DNA from: JANSYL01 sp963921255 | GTDB lineage: Bacteria > Pseudomonadota > Alphaproteobacteria > Rhodobacterales > Rhodobacteraceae | Direction: 5' to 3' | DNA length: 64,000 nt | Assembly: GCA_963921255.3 (NCBI GenBank) | Contig: CAWUEW020000003.1 | Location: 186,001-250,000, forward strand | Part shown: piece after piece, positions 16,312 to 25,632 of the stretch | Position numbering within the stretch: the stretch's first letter is position 1 | Layout: the number at the start of each line of letters is the position of its first letter | Program-made: the position numbers and the translations under genes | Notes under the pieces: generated by a model | Databases searched by the model: none | Seen by the model: only the letters and a program-made list of their open reading frames with translations | What the model was told of the DNA's origin: nothing

Positions 16312-17397
16312 ATGGCTCTGCCAGTTCGGCAACAGTTGATGTATTGGGGCATCGCGACGGCGGTGTTCCTTTTGCTGCTCTGGACCCTTGGGCAGGTGAT
16401 TTTGCCCTTCGTCGTGGGCGGCGCGATCGCCTATTTCCTTGATCCGGTGGCCGACCGGCTGGAACGCATGGGGTGTTCGCGCGCGATCTCGACAATCATC
16501 ATCTTCGTCTTCCTGATCATGATCGTGGTGCTTGTGGCCTTGATCGTGATCCCGCTTCTGGTTCAGCAGACAACCGGGCTTGTGCAATCTGCCCCGGCGT
16601 TGTTCGAGCAGCTGCGCACCGTGCTTACGGAGCGCTTTCCGTCTCTGATGGAAGAAGGGTCTCCCATCCGCCAGTCGCTGGTCAGCTTGGGTGAGACGAT
16701 CCAGGCGCGGGGTGGCGAGTTGCTCCAGACGGCGCTGAGCTCTGCGGCCAGTGTCGTGAACCTGCTGGTCTTCCTGGTGATCGTGCCGGTCGTGGCGTTT
16801 TACATGCTGCTCGATTGGGATCGCATGGTGGCGCGGGTGGATGAGCTGTTGCCGCGTGACCACCAACCGGTCATCCGTCGCCTGGCCAGCGAGATCGACA
16901 GGACCCTGGCCAGTTTCGTGCGCGGGCAGGGCACAGTGTGTCTGATCCTTGGGACGTTCTACGCGGTTGCCTTGATGGTGGTGGGACTGCAGTTCGGGTT
17001 GGTGGCGGGCCTGATCGCGGGACTTTTGACCTTCATTCCCTATGTCGGCGCGCTGGTGGGTGGGGCGTTGTCCGTCGGTCTGGCGCTGTTCCAGTTCTGG
17101 GGTGAGTGGTGGATGATCCTGATTGTGGCAGCCATCTTCCAGGTTGGCCAATTGGTCGAAGGCAACATCCTGACACCCAACCTGGTCGGCTCCTCCGTCG
17201 GGTTGCACCCGGTCTGGCTGCTGTTCGCGCTGTCGGCCTTTGGCGCGGTCTTTGGCTTTGTCGGGCTTTTGGTGGCGGTCCCGGTGGCGGCCGCGATCGG
17301 GGTGCTGGTGCGGTTCGCGCTGGAGCAATACCGCATGGGTCTTTTGTATCAGGGTGTCTCTGGACGCACACCGCCGCCCGCCGACCCGGAAGACTGA
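16312..17397 (+). CDS. AI-2E family (PerM-like) membrane protein
   Basis: A 361-residue protein with about seven or eight hydrophobic segments and a central amphipathic region (residues about 85-145). VVGGAIAYFLDPVADRLERMG, TFIPYVGALVGG and the LLVAVPVAAAIGVLVRFALEQY ending are typical of the AI-2E/PerM family. Members are described as exporters of AI-2 or as Na+/H+ antiporters; the substrate here is unknown. GGAGG precedes the ATG. Its stop overlaps the start of hdaA by one base (TGATG), so the two genes form an operon. Confidence 0.85.
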   Translation: MALPVRQQLMYWGIATAVFLLLLWTLGQVILPFVVGGAIAYFLDPVADRLERMGCSRAISTIIIFVFLIMIVVLVALIVIPLLVQQTTGLVQSAPALFEQLRTVLTERFPSLMEEGSPIRQSLVSLGETIQARGGELLQTALSSAASVVNLLVFLVIVPVVAFYMLLDWDRMVARVDELLPRDHQPVIRRLASEIDRTLASFVRGQGTVCLILGTFYAVALMVVGLQFGLVAGLIAGLLTFIPYVGALVGGALSVGLALFQFWGEWWMILIVAAIFQVGQLVEGNILTPNLVGSSVGLHPVWLLFALSAFGAVFGFVGLLVAVPVAAAIGVLVRFALEQYRMGLLYQGVSGRTPPPADPED

Positions 17398-18089
17398 TGG
17401 CCGATCAGCTTGTGTTTGACCTGCCCGTGCGTGTCGCGATGGGGCGGGAGGATTTCATGGTTTCCGCCGCCAATGCCACGGCTCTCGCCGGGATCGAGGG
17501 CTGGACCGAGTGGCCGCATGGCAAGGCGGTGCTGGTGGGGCCAGAGGGCGCGGGCAAATCCCACCTGGCCCGCGTGTTCGCCAAGCAATCGGGGGCAGAG
17601 GTGATCACCGCCCGGGCGCTGGTGGAGGCGGGTGCCGAAGACGCAAGCCGCGCCACACATCCGTTGGTCATCGAAGACGCCGACCAGATCGCGGGCAACC
17701 GCGCCGCGGAGACCGTCCTGTTTCACGCCCACAATGCCCTGGCCGGCGCTGGCTTGCCGCTCATGGTCACCGCCCGCGCTCTCCCCGCCCGGTGGGGACT
17801 GGTCTTGCCGGATCTGGCCAGTCGCATGGCGCAGGCGCAGGTGTTCGAACTCCAGCCGCCCGATGACGCGTTGCTGATGGCCTTGATGGTCAAGCTGGCG
17901 CAGGATCGGCAACTGACCCTGACCCCGGATCTGGTCACCTACAGCCTGCCGCGGATCGAGCGATCCTTTGCGGCGGTGCAACGCTTCATCAAGGCGCTTG
18001 ATACGCTGTCGCTTGCCGAAAAGGCGGCGCCGAAGAAAAAGCACATCCGCGCCATACTTGCAGACCGGCCCGAGGCAGAGGATGATTGA
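17397..18089 (+). CDS. hdaA: DnaA-like replication regulator HdaA
   Basis: A 230-residue protein with the AAA+ core of DnaA but without domain IV for DNA binding. The N-terminal QLVFDLP resembles the sliding-clamp binding motif of Hda proteins; the Walker A loop is GPEGAGKSHL (residues about 48-57), and PLVIEDADQIAG is the Walker B/sensor region. In Caulobacter and E. coli such proteins act with the clamp to promote ATP hydrolysis by DnaA and prevent over-initiation. Position just after the AI-2E permease and before ppk1 is common in Rhodobacteraceae. Confidence 0.85.
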   Translation: MADQLVFDLPVRVAMGREDFMVSAANATALAGIEGWTEWPHGKAVLVGPEGAGKSHLARVFAKQSGAEVITARALVEAGAEDASRATHPLVIEDADQIAGNRAAETVLFHAHNALAGAGLPLMVTARALPARWGLVLPDLASRMAQAQVFELQPPDDALLMALMVKLAQDRQLTLTPDLVTYSLPRIERSFAAVQRFIKALDTLSLAEKAAPKKKHIRAILADRPEAEDD

Positions 18090-18147
18090 CGCCCGCACCC
18101 CCCATTGTGTCACGCAATCGTCACCGAACCCCGTTTAGGTCCCGCGC

Positions 18148-20322
18148 ATGAGTTTTGCAGATTTCCTGACCGCCCCGCCCGCCGACCCGGTGGAGTTGCC
18201 CGAGGCGGACGTCACCGGCCCGCAGCGGTTCTTCAACCGCGAACTGTCCTGGCTTGCCTTCAATTGGCGCGTCCTGGAGGAGGCCGAGAACCCCCGCGTG
18301 CCCTTGTTGGAACGGGTGCGGTTTGTGTCGATCTCAGCGGGCAACCTTGATGAGTTCTACACCGTGCGCGTCGCGGGCCTGCGGGAACTGGCGCAGGAGG
18401 GGAACCTGACGCCTTCGGACGATGGACACACCCCGGCGGAACAGTTGCGCCTGATCAACGCCGATGCGCGCCGCCTGATGCAGCGCCAGCAGATGGTCTG
18501 GAACAAGCTGATGGGCGAGATGGAAGCCGAGGGCATCAGCGTCGTGACCGCAAAGAAGCTGCGCGCCGCCGAGAAGAAACATCTGGAGGAGGTGTTTCTG
18601 ACCAAGGTGTTCCCGGTTCTGTCCCCACTGGCGATCGACCCGGCCCATCCGTTCCCTTTCATTCCGAACGAAGGCATTGCGCTGGCCGTGCAGTTGGAGC
18701 GCGCCAAGGACGGGCGCGTGTTGCAATCTCTGTTGCCGATCCCGAACCAGATCGACCGCTTCATTCGCCTGCCCAGTTCGAATGGCAGCGCGCGGTTCCT
18801 GCCCTTGGAAGAGCTGTTGCTGATGCATATCGGCGCCCTGTTCCCAGGCTATGAGTTGAAGGGGCAATGCGCCTTCCGGGTGTTGCGCGACAGTGATCTG
18901 GAGGTCGAGGAAGAGGCCGAAGACCTGGTGCGCGAGTTTGAAACGGCGCTGAAGCGCCGCCGCCGTGGCGAGGTCGTCCGCCTGCAGATTTCAGATGGGG
19001 CCCCGTCCGAACTGAAGGATGTGATCGTCGAGGAACTGCACGTTACGCCTGACGAAATTGTCGATGTGCGTGGCATGGTCGGATTGGTGGGATTGAAGGA
19101 ACTGGTGGTCGATGAACGGCCCGAGCATTTGTGGCGGTCCTTCACGCCGCGCGTGCCCGAACGGGTTCAGGACCACGATGGCGATATGTTCGCGGCGATC
19201 CGGCAGAAGGACATGCTGCTGCACCATCCCTACGAAACCTTTGACATGGTGATCCGGTTTCTGGCGCAGGCCGCGCGCGATCCCAATGTCATCGCGATCA
19301 AACAGACGCTGTATCGCACCTCGGCGGAAAGCCCGATTGTCTCGGCCCTGTGCGAGGCGGCAGAGAACGGGAAATCCGTGACCGCGCTTGTTGAATTGAA
19401 GGCCCGCTTTGACGAGGCCGCCAACATCCGCCAGTCGCGCAAGCTGGAACGCTCGGGCGCGCATGTCATCTATGGGTTCATCAACTACAAGACCCACGCC
19501 AAGATCAGCACGGTGGTGCGCAAGGAAGGCGATCGCCTTGTCACCTACACACATTACGGGACAGGCAACTATCACCCGATCACGGCGCGGATTTACACCG
19601 ACCTGAGCCTGTTCACCTGCGATGACGCGCTTGGGCGCGACGCGACCAAGGTGTTCAACTATGTCGGCGGATACGCCGAGCCGGAAGGGCTGGAGAACCT
19701 CGCCATTTCGCCGCTGACGATGAAATCCACGATCATCGACCGCCTGAAGGCCGAGGCCGAGTTTGCCCGCGCCGGCAAGCCTGCGATGGTGTGGGCCAAG
19801 ATGAACAGCCTGATCGAGCCCGACGTGATCGACGCGCTCTACGAGGCCAGCCAGGCCGGGGTGAAGATTGATCTTGTCATTCGCGGGATCTGCGGTGTGC
19901 GCCCCGGCGTGAAGGGGCTGAGCGAGAACATCCGCGTGAAATCGGTCGTGGGCCGGTTCCTGGAGCATCCCCGGATCGTCTGCTTCGGCAACGGCTACGG
20001 GCTTCCGGCGAAAAAGGCGCGGGTGTTCATCAGTTCGGCCGATTGGATGGGGCGCAACCTCAACCGCCGGGTCGAAACGCTGGTGGAGTGCAAGAACGCC
20101 ACAGTGAAGGCCCAGATTGTCGGGCAGATCATGGCGGCGAACCTGGCCGATGTGGCGCAATCCTGGGTGTTGCAGGCCGACGGTACGTATCTGCGCCCGG
20201 ACCTGAGCCAAATTGAAAACCCGTTCTCCTGCCATCGCTTCTTCATGGAAAACCCGTCGCTGTCCGGGCGGGGGTCGGCGGGGGCGAAGGACGTGCCGGA
20301 ATTGACGCACAGCCAGGACTGA
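18148..20322 (+). CDS. ppk1: Polyphosphate kinase 1
   Basis: A 724-residue polyphosphate kinase. RFFNRELSWLAFNWRVLEEA opens the N domain, and the kinase core contains IYGFINYKTHAK with the histidine that becomes phosphorylated, followed by THYGTGNYHPITARIYTDLS and AFEKARVFISSADWM-like segments near the end. It reversibly polymerises the gamma phosphate of ATP into polyphosphate. Length is typical. It starts 58 bases after hdaA and is followed 44 bases later by the exopolyphosphatase gene, which makes the pair a synthesis/degradation unit. Confidence 0.95.
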   Translation: MSFADFLTAPPADPVELPEADVTGPQRFFNRELSWLAFNWRVLEEAENPRVPLLERVRFVSISAGNLDEFYTVRVAGLRELAQEGNLTPSDDGHTPAEQLRLINADARRLMQRQQMVWNKLMGEMEAEGISVVTAKKLRAAEKKHLEEVFLTKVFPVLSPLAIDPAHPFPFIPNEGIALAVQLERAKDGRVLQSLLPIPNQIDRFIRLPSSNGSARFLPLEELLLMHIGALFPGYELKGQCAFRVLRDSDLEVEEEAEDLVREFETALKRRRRGEVVRLQISDGAPSELKDVIVEELHVTPDEIVDVRGMVGLVGLKELVVDERPEHLWRSFTPRVPERVQDHDGDMFAAIRQKDMLLHHPYETFDMVIRFLAQAARDPNVIAIKQTLYRTSAESPIVSALCEAAENGKSVTALVELKARFDEAANIRQSRKLERSGAHVIYGFINYKTHAKISTVVRKEGDRLVTYTHYGTGNYHPITARIYTDLSLFTCDDALGRDATKVFNYVGGYAEPEGLENLAISPLTMKSTIIDRLKAEAEFARAGKPAMVWAKMNSLIEPDVIDALYEASQAGVKIDLVIRGICGVRPGVKGLSENIRVKSVVGRFLEHPRIVCFGNGYGLPAKKARVFISSADWMGRNLNRRVETLVECKNATVKAQIVGQIMAANLADVAQSWVLQADGTYLRPDLSQIENPFSCHRFFMENPSLSGRGSAGAKDVPELTHSQD

Positions 20323-20366
20323 GCGTCGGTTGACCGGGCCGGTTTTGCCGTGCCATCAAGTCCCCC

Positions 20367-21947
20367 ATGACGACGCTTTCCATGGCGGACCCGATGGATG
20401 TCGATCCATCTGACGCAAGCCCCGAATGGGGGCCGTTTGGGGTCCCGCTTTTTGACGGACCCGAAGCGCGCGCCCTGGCGCGGGTGGGGGTGATCGACAT
20501 CGGGTCGAACTCGGTCCGGATGGTTGTGTTCGACGGTGCGGCGCGGTCACCGGCCTATTTCTATAACGAGAAAATCCTGTGTGGTCTTGGGGCCGGTGTG
20601 TCGGAAACGGGACGCTTGAACCCCGAGGGCAAGGTGCGGGCCTTGGCGGCGCTCAAGCGGTTTGCGGCGCTGGCGCGGGGTGTCGGCGTGTCCCCCCTGT
20701 TGACGGTGGCCACGGCGGCCGTGCGCGACGCCAGCGACGGCCCCGAGTTCCGGCGGCTGGTCGAAACCGAGGCCGGTTTGGACATCCGTGTGTTGGACGG
20801 CGAGGAGGAGGCCCGCCTGTCGGCGCAGGGCGTGTTGCTGGGCTGGCCCGGGGCGGAGGGGTTGATCTGCGATATCGGCGGCTCGTCCATGGAACTGGCC
20901 GAGCTGAGGGGCGGGGGCGAGGTTGGCATTCGCCGGACCTCGGGTCTGGGTCCGCTGAAACTGGCGTCGGTTCCGGGCGGCAAGAAGGGGCTGAAGGCCC
21001 ACATTAAGCAGGGCGTTGCGGACCTCGCGGCGGAGTTTCCGACGCAACCCAAGCGTCTGTTCCTGGTCGGAGGTTCGTGGCGGGCCATCGCCCGGGTCGA
21101 TATGGAGCGTCGCGGGTACCCGCTGAAGGTTCTGCATGAATACCGGATGCGGCCCAAGGCCATCATGGACACGATCAAGTACATATCCGAGGCCGACATC
21201 GAAGACCTGCGCGGCCGCACCGGCACCAGCGAGGCGCGGATGCGGCTTGTGCCGGTTGCAGCAGAGGTGCTGAAGTATCTGGTGCGCACGGTGCAGCCGA
21301 AGGAGGTCGCGATCTCGAGCTACGGGATCCGCGAGGGGCTGTTGTATGAACAGATGGGTGAACGGCTGCGCCATCGCGACCCGCTGATCGAAGCGGCGCG
21401 TCATTCCGAGGCGCAATCGGCGCGCATGCCCGGGTTTGGCCGGGCGCTGTATCGCTTCATCGAGCCGCTGTTCACGCGCGCGAACCCCGGGAAGCAACGG
21501 CTGATCCGGGCGGCCTGCCTGCTGCATGATGTCAGTTGGCGCGCGCATCCCGACTATCGGGCCGAAGTGTGTTTCGACAACGCGACCCGCGCCAATCTGG
21601 GGGGGCTGGCCCACGCCGAGCGGGTCTATCTGGGACTGGCGCTGCTGCACCGCTACAAGTCCAACCGGGCGGCGACCGGGTTCGACGAAAGCCTGCTGTC
21701 GCTGCTGCCGGACGACCAGATCAAGGAGGCCGAGATCGTGGGCCGGGCGATGCGCTTTGGCGCGATGTTCGCGGTGGCCGCCCCGTCTGATCACGGCGAA
21801 CTGACTCATCGTCCCAAGCGCGGAGAGTTGATCCTGACGCTGAAGACAGCGCAAGGCCGCGACCTGTTTGGCGAGGTGGCACTGGCCCGGTTCAAAGCCC
21901 TGGCCACAGCGATGGGGATCAACCCCATCGTGGAGGGCATGGATTAA
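20367..21947 (+). CDS. ppx: Exopolyphosphatase (Ppx/GppA family)
   Basis: A 526-residue protein. GVIDIGSNSVRMVVFDG is the phosphate-1 loop of the actin-like ATPase fold, followed by TAAVRDASDG, ICDIGGSSMELAEL (phosphate-2) and LVGGSWRAIAR. The C-terminal part contains a HD-like helical region (LLHDVSWRAHPDYRAE). It removes terminal phosphates from polyphosphate and possibly from pppGpp. It lies directly after ppk1. The start at 20367 gives a 33-residue N-terminal extension before the conserved core; ATG 20385 is an alternative. Confidence 0.9.
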   Translation: MTTLSMADPMDVDPSDASPEWGPFGVPLFDGPEARALARVGVIDIGSNSVRMVVFDGAARSPAYFYNEKILCGLGAGVSETGRLNPEGKVRALAALKRFAALARGVGVSPLLTVATAAVRDASDGPEFRRLVETEAGLDIRVLDGEEEARLSAQGVLLGWPGAEGLICDIGGSSMELAELRGGGEVGIRRTSGLGPLKLASVPGGKKGLKAHIKQGVADLAAEFPTQPKRLFLVGGSWRAIARVDMERRGYPLKVLHEYRMRPKAIMDTIKYISEADIEDLRGRTGTSEARMRLVPVAAEVLKYLVRTVQPKEVAISSYGIREGLLYEQMGERLRHRDPLIEAARHSEAQSARMPGFGRALYRFIEPLFTRANPGKQRLIRAACLLHDVSWRAHPDYRAEVCFDNATRANLGGLAHAERVYLGLALLHRYKSNRAATGFDESLLSLLPDDQIKEAEIVGRAMRFGAMFAVAAPSDHGELTHRPKRGELILTLKTAQGRDLFGEVALARFKALATAMGINPIVEGMD

Positions 21948-22039
21948 CGGCCCCGTAGGGTTTTCCTGACTAGGGTGACGGGATCTTTGGGCCTAGCTCT
22001 GTTGGGGCTGCCCATCCACCCCATGTCGGAGGTCGCCCC

Positions 22040-22144
22040 GTGCCCGTTTTGAACACCCTCGCTTGTACTCTCGTGCTGCTGATCACGCTGGTCTTTACGG
22101 TGATGATCTTTGGGTCGGGCATGGCGACGGTCGGCGGGGTGTGA
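22040..22144 (+). CDS. Possible 34-residue single-span membrane peptide
   Basis: A GTG-started frame with GGAGG seven bases upstream encodes MPVLNTLACTLVLLITLVFT followed by VMIFGSGMATVGGV. The whole peptide is one hydrophobic helix. The ribosome site and composition favour translation, but a frame this short can arise by chance, and no family is recognised. The remaining parts of the 292-base gap between ppx and proS show nothing else. Confidence 0.3.
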   Translation: MPVLNTLACTLVLLITLVFTVMIFGSGMATVGGV

Positions 22145-22239
22145 TGGGCAGCGCCGCAGCGCAGGCGCGACTTGTGAGGGGGGTGTCTTTGGCGTAGACG
22201 ATGGGCGTTGCTGCATCGTTTCAAGAAGGCCCGCCTGAC

Positions 22240-23595
22240 ATGCGTCTGTCCCGCTACTTCCTCCCCGTTTTGAAGGAAACGCCGTCCGAGGCGCAGATTG
22301 TCAGCCATCGGCTGATGCTGCGGGCCGGGATGATCAAACAGGCCAGCGCCGGCATCTATTCGTGGCTGCCCCTCGGCTACAAGGTTCTGCGCAATATCGA
22401 ACGGATCGTGCACGAAGAGCAGGTGCGCGCGGGCCATATCCCGATGCTGATGCCGACGCTGCAATCCGCGGATCTCTGGCGGGAAAGCGGGCGCTACGAT
22501 GCCTACGGGCCCGAGATGTTGCGCATCCGCGACCGGCACGATCGCGACATGCTCTATGGTCCGACGAACGAAGAGCTGATCACCGACATCTTCCGCAGCC
22601 ATGTGACCAGCTACAAGGACCTGCCGCTGACGCTGTACCACATCCAGTGGAAGTTCCGCGATGAGATCCGCCCGCGCTTTGGCGTGATGCGCGGCCGGGA
22701 ATTCCTGATGAAGGATGGCTACAACTTCGACCTGACCAAGGAAGACGCGCTGCACGCCTATAACCGCCATCTGGTCAGCTACTTACGCACCTACGAGCGG
22801 ATGGGCCTTCAGGCGATCCCGATGCGCGCAGATTCCGGCCCCATCGGCGGTGACGACACCCATGAGTTTCTTGTTCTTGCCGACACGGGCGAGAGCGAGG
22901 TGTTCTACGATTCCGAGATCACCGATCTGACCTTTGGCGACCGCGAGGTCGATTACGATTCCGTCGAACAGTGCCAGGCGATCCTCGAGGAATTCACGTC
23001 GCGTTATGCCCGGACCGACGAAACCCATGATGCCGAGGTTTTCGCGCAGATCCCCGCCGACCGCCAACGCGTCGCGCGCGGCATCGAGGTCGGGCAGATC
23101 TTCTATTTTGGCACCAAGTATTCGGATGCCATGGGCGCCATGGTCGACGACGGCCAGGGTGGGCGCGTGCCGGTCCATATGGGCAGCCACGGGATCGGCG
23201 TCAGCCGTCTGATGGGCGCCATCATCGAGGCCAGCCATGATGACAACGGGATCATCTGGCCGGAGGGTGTTACACCGTTCCACGTCGGGATCGTGAACCT
23301 CAAACAGGGGGATGCGGCTTGCGACGGGGCCTGCGAGGCGCTTTATGCCAATCTCAAGGCCGCGGGACTGGATCCGCTCTACGATGACCGGAGCGAGCGG
23401 GCCGGCGCCAAGTTCGCGACCATGGATCTGATTGGTCTGCCCTGGCGGATCACAGTTGGCCCGCGCGGGCTTCAGGCCGGCGAGGTCGAATTGACCAGCC
23501 GGAAAACCGGCGAAAGTGAAGCGATGAGCCCCGAAGCCGCGACTGCGCGGGTGGTTGAGCTGTATGCCGGGCATCTGGCGCAGGGTGTCGTGTAA
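22240..23595 (+). CDS. proS: Prolyl-tRNA synthetase, short alphaproteobacterial type
   Basis: A 451-residue class II aminoacyl-tRNA synthetase. MRLSRYFLPVLKETPSEAQ is the conserved N-terminus. Motif 2 reads FRDEIRPRFGVMRGREFLMKDGY (positions about 145-165), and motif 3 lies in HMGSHGIGVSRLMGAIIE. The large editing insert of E. coli ProRS is absent: the chain runs from the motif 2 region directly to the TGESEVFYDSE segment, as in other alphaproteobacteria. The start 22240 is chosen over an upstream ATG because it opens the conserved N-terminus. A terminator follows at 23615-23648. Confidence 0.95.
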   Translation: MRLSRYFLPVLKETPSEAQIVSHRLMLRAGMIKQASAGIYSWLPLGYKVLRNIERIVHEEQVRAGHIPMLMPTLQSADLWRESGRYDAYGPEMLRIRDRHDRDMLYGPTNEELITDIFRSHVTSYKDLPLTLYHIQWKFRDEIRPRFGVMRGREFLMKDGYNFDLTKEDALHAYNRHLVSYLRTYERMGLQAIPMRADSGPIGGDDTHEFLVLADTGESEVFYDSEITDLTFGDREVDYDSVEQCQAILEEFTSRYARTDETHDAEVFAQIPADRQRVARGIEVGQIFYFGTKYSDAMGAMVDDGQGGRVPVHMGSHGIGVSRLMGAIIEASHDDNGIIWPEGVTPFHVGIVNLKQGDAACDGACEALYANLKAAGLDPLYDDRSERAGAKFATMDLIGLPWRITVGPRGLQAGEVELTSRKTGESEAMSPEAATARVVELYAGHLAQGVV

Positions 23596-23614
23596 CACCG
23601 ACCCCGGCGCACAC

Positions 23615-23648
23615 CGCGGAGGATCCAACAGGACCCTCCGCGCGTTTT
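23615..23648 (+). terminator. Intrinsic terminator after proS
   Basis: CGCGGAGG (23615-23622) pairs perfectly with CCTCCGCG (23635-23642), followed by CGTTTT. It separates proS from the convergent protease gene. Confidence 0.75.
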
Positions 23649-23652
23649 GATC

Positions 23653-24366
23653 TTACTTCTCCGGACGCGTGCGCGCGGGCGCACCTTCCAGGTTCAGCAT
23701 CTGCATCGCAGCCACAACGTAGTCGACATAGGTCGCGACGTTGCGGTCATACGGTTCCCGCGGCAGGCCGATCGTGTGGGATTCCACGCCGATGATCCGG
23801 TACCGTCCGCCATCCTGAATGAACAACGGTGAGCCGCTGTCACCTTGCAGGGTGTCGCATTCGTGGACCAACTCGTTCACGGAGGTGACCTCGACAAACG
23901 GGCAGGCGAGGTTGCCGGTCATGATCTCGTGCTGGTCATAGCTGTAGCCCGCCTGCAGGATGTTGGGGCCTTGGCCCGCTTGGAGGGACGCGATTTCCTG
24001 TCCGGTCAATGGACCCACATCCATCCAGCCAAGCTGGTTGCCGATGGGCTCGGCCAGGAAAAGGAACGAATAGTCCGTGCCATCCGCTTCCCCATCCATC
24101 CAGCGCGGTGGGACGTGATAGCTGACCACCGCCGAGCGCGCGTTGTAGCTGCCGCTGTTGTAGCCCGCCAAGAATTCGACCGGGGGGGTGTCGACGACGC
24201 CGTTGTTGGCGACGCAGTGGGCGGCCGTCAGGACGACATTCGGACCGATCAGCGCGCCCGAGCAGCTGGCCTCGGACATGTCGACGAAACCGATCATGTT
24301 CCACGGCGCGACAGTGGTGTCGACGGAGACGCGATCGTCCTCGCCGAAAAAGGCACGCTCGAACTA
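23653..24366 (-). pseudogene. Trypsin-like protease domain, cut off from its N-terminal part by an in-frame TAG
   Basis: The coding frame of the upstream part (24367-24870) continues without shift through TAG at 24364-24366 (FERAFFGEDDR follows the stop directly) into a complete S1 trypsin-like domain: LTAAHC (His), GTDYSFLF (Asp) and LQGDSGSPLF (Ser) are all intact. Two cysteine pairs also look normal. An internal ATG at 24297 could start translation but would lose the N-terminal strand and the signal peptide, so the protein could not be exported. Explanations are a recent nonsense mutation, amber readthrough, or a sequence error. Intact catalytic residues show that decay is recent, if it is decay. 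Confidence 0.7.
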
Positions 24367-24870
24367 CCCGGCGAAGGCACCAAGTTCCGTGATCATGAGT
24401 GTGGCGGGCGGGTAGTCCCCATTGGTGGGGGAATAGGTGCCGACCCAAATGTCGTACTGACCCTCAAGCGGATCTTCGGAGGTCAGGGCCGGGTTCAGGG
24501 CCGAGCTGTCATCATTGCAATGCCAGGCCCCGTCCGGCGTGTTGATGAGCAGGACCGTGTCTTCGCGCGCTTCGACGTAGAACGAAAGCGGCAGGTCTTC
24601 GAAGGGTGTGAAATGGACCCTTAGATCGGGGGCTTCGGCGAAATGCCCCGTGCAGGCATTTCCGGTCGCCGCATCCGGGTATTGAGCCTGGATCGAGCCG
24701 CCGGCAAGGATGCTGATCCAGTTCGGGTCCGGCAGGAACCCGGACGCAACGCTGATGATCCCGAAGGTTGGGGGCAGGTTGTAATCCTGCGCCTGGACGG
24801 ACGTGGGTAGGGTTGTGAGCGCAACAAGCGCCCCGAGCACCGCGGATCCCAGAATGTGTTTCAAAGCCAA
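24364..24870 (-). CDS. Exported N-terminal domain of the split protease gene
   Basis: The frame from TTG 24870 to TAG 24364-24366 encodes 168 residues. GGAGG five bases upstream favours this TTG over another at 24912. MALKHILGSAVLGALVALTT is a signal peptide, cleaved near VQAQ. The mature part resembles the N-terminal domain of Rhodobacteraceae exported serine proteases: PPTFGIISVASGFLPDP, then DGAWHCNDDSSALNPAL and YDIWVGTYSPTNGDYPPATL, a pre-peptidase beta-sandwich-like pattern with two cysteines. It is truncated by the amber codon that separates it from the protease domain at 23653-24363; alone it would be a small secreted protein. Confidence 0.6.
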   Translation of the reverse strand: MALKHILGSAVLGALVALTTLPTSVQAQDYNLPPTFGIISVASGFLPDPNWISILAGGSIQAQYPDAATGNACTGHFAEAPDLRVHFTPFEDLPLSFYVEAREDTVLLINTPDGAWHCNDDSSALNPALTSEDPLEGQYDIWVGTYSPTNGDYPPATLMITELGAFAG

Positions 24871-25064
24871 AGCCGCCTCCCTGTTATGGCTGGTCGTTAT
24901 GGGCACAAACAAAGCCTAGGCCGTGCGACGCCGCGCTGGCAAGGAAGGTTAACCGCCGGTGCGTCCGACGGTTGCAGCCTGGTGCCCGAAGCGTAGGGCG
25001 CCGCAGTTTATCAAATCTTAATGATTTTTCGGCTGGCTGAGCGCCAAATCGCCCTGTCCACTGC

Positions 25065-25121
25065 GTGGTCTTGACCACAATCGGGGGATAAACCATTTCC
25101 CAATGTGTTGACTCTAGAGTC
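25065..25121 (+). promoter_or_regulatory. Two perfect palindromes upstream of the toxin-antitoxin-like unit
   Basis: GTGGTC-TT-GACCAC lies at 25065-25078. GACTCTAGAGTC, a perfect 12-base palindrome, lies at 25110-25121 and ends one base before the ATG at 25123. Their centres are 44 bases apart. Helix-turn-helix antitoxins usually bind palindromes that overlap their own promoter or start, so autorepression by the 25629 gene product is the natural inference. No convincing -35/-10 pair was found. Confidence 0.45.
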
Positions 25122-25122
25122 C

Positions 25123-25632
25123 ATGAATGCATTTTTTGTTCAAGTTTCGCGATCGGGAGGGTTGGTCCGCTATGTCCCGCAGTTCATGGATGACGACGAT
25201 TCTGAAGTGCGATGCATCCTGCTGCGGCCCGATGTGGCCACACGCCTGGCCCAACCGTCAGACGACTTGGAGGAAAGGCTTTGGATTGGGATTCACGCGC
25301 AAATGACGGCCTATGTGCGCGGCGATCTGCTTAGCATCAGCTATCCCGGGTCGCAGGGGCCCAATGGGGATGTCAAAGGGTTGGCGCCTGCGACCGGGCC
25401 GCACTGGCAGATGCGCTTCCGCACGCAGACCCAATACCGACTTCTGGGCGTGGTGCCGGAGAAGGATGTGTTTGTTGGCACGCTCCTCCTGCCGCGCCCG
25501 GGTTTGGATTTTCACGCCGCGACAAGACGATCGACCCAGATTTGGAACTCGCTCCCGACCGCTGGCAAACCGACTTTGATTTCTTCTGCACACCCCGACC
25601 ATGCCTTCACACATTGGAGAGAGGCGTCATGA
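25123..25632 (+). CDS. Hypothetical protein, possible RelE/HigB-like toxin
   Basis: A 169-residue soluble protein with no close family recognised. The segment PHWQMRFRTQTQYRLLGVVP (residues about 91-110) followed by EKDVFVGTLLLPRPGL resembles the terminal beta-strands of RelE/HigB-type toxins, and the gene is followed, with a four-base ATGA overlap, by a helix-turn-helix protein gene. Order (toxin first) and overlap fit HigBA-like modules. The first 90 residues do not fit a small RelE, so the assignment rests mainly on context. ATG 25123 is used; an in-frame GTG at 25105 lies upstream of the palindrome. Confidence 0.55.
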   Translation: MNAFFVQVSRSGGLVRYVPQFMDDDDSEVRCILLRPDVATRLAQPSDDLEERLWIGIHAQMTAYVRGDLLSISYPGSQGPNGDVKGLAPATGPHWQMRFRTQTQYRLLGVVPEKDVFVGTLLLPRPGLDFHAATRRSTQIWNSLPTAGKPTLISSAHPDHAFTHWREAS

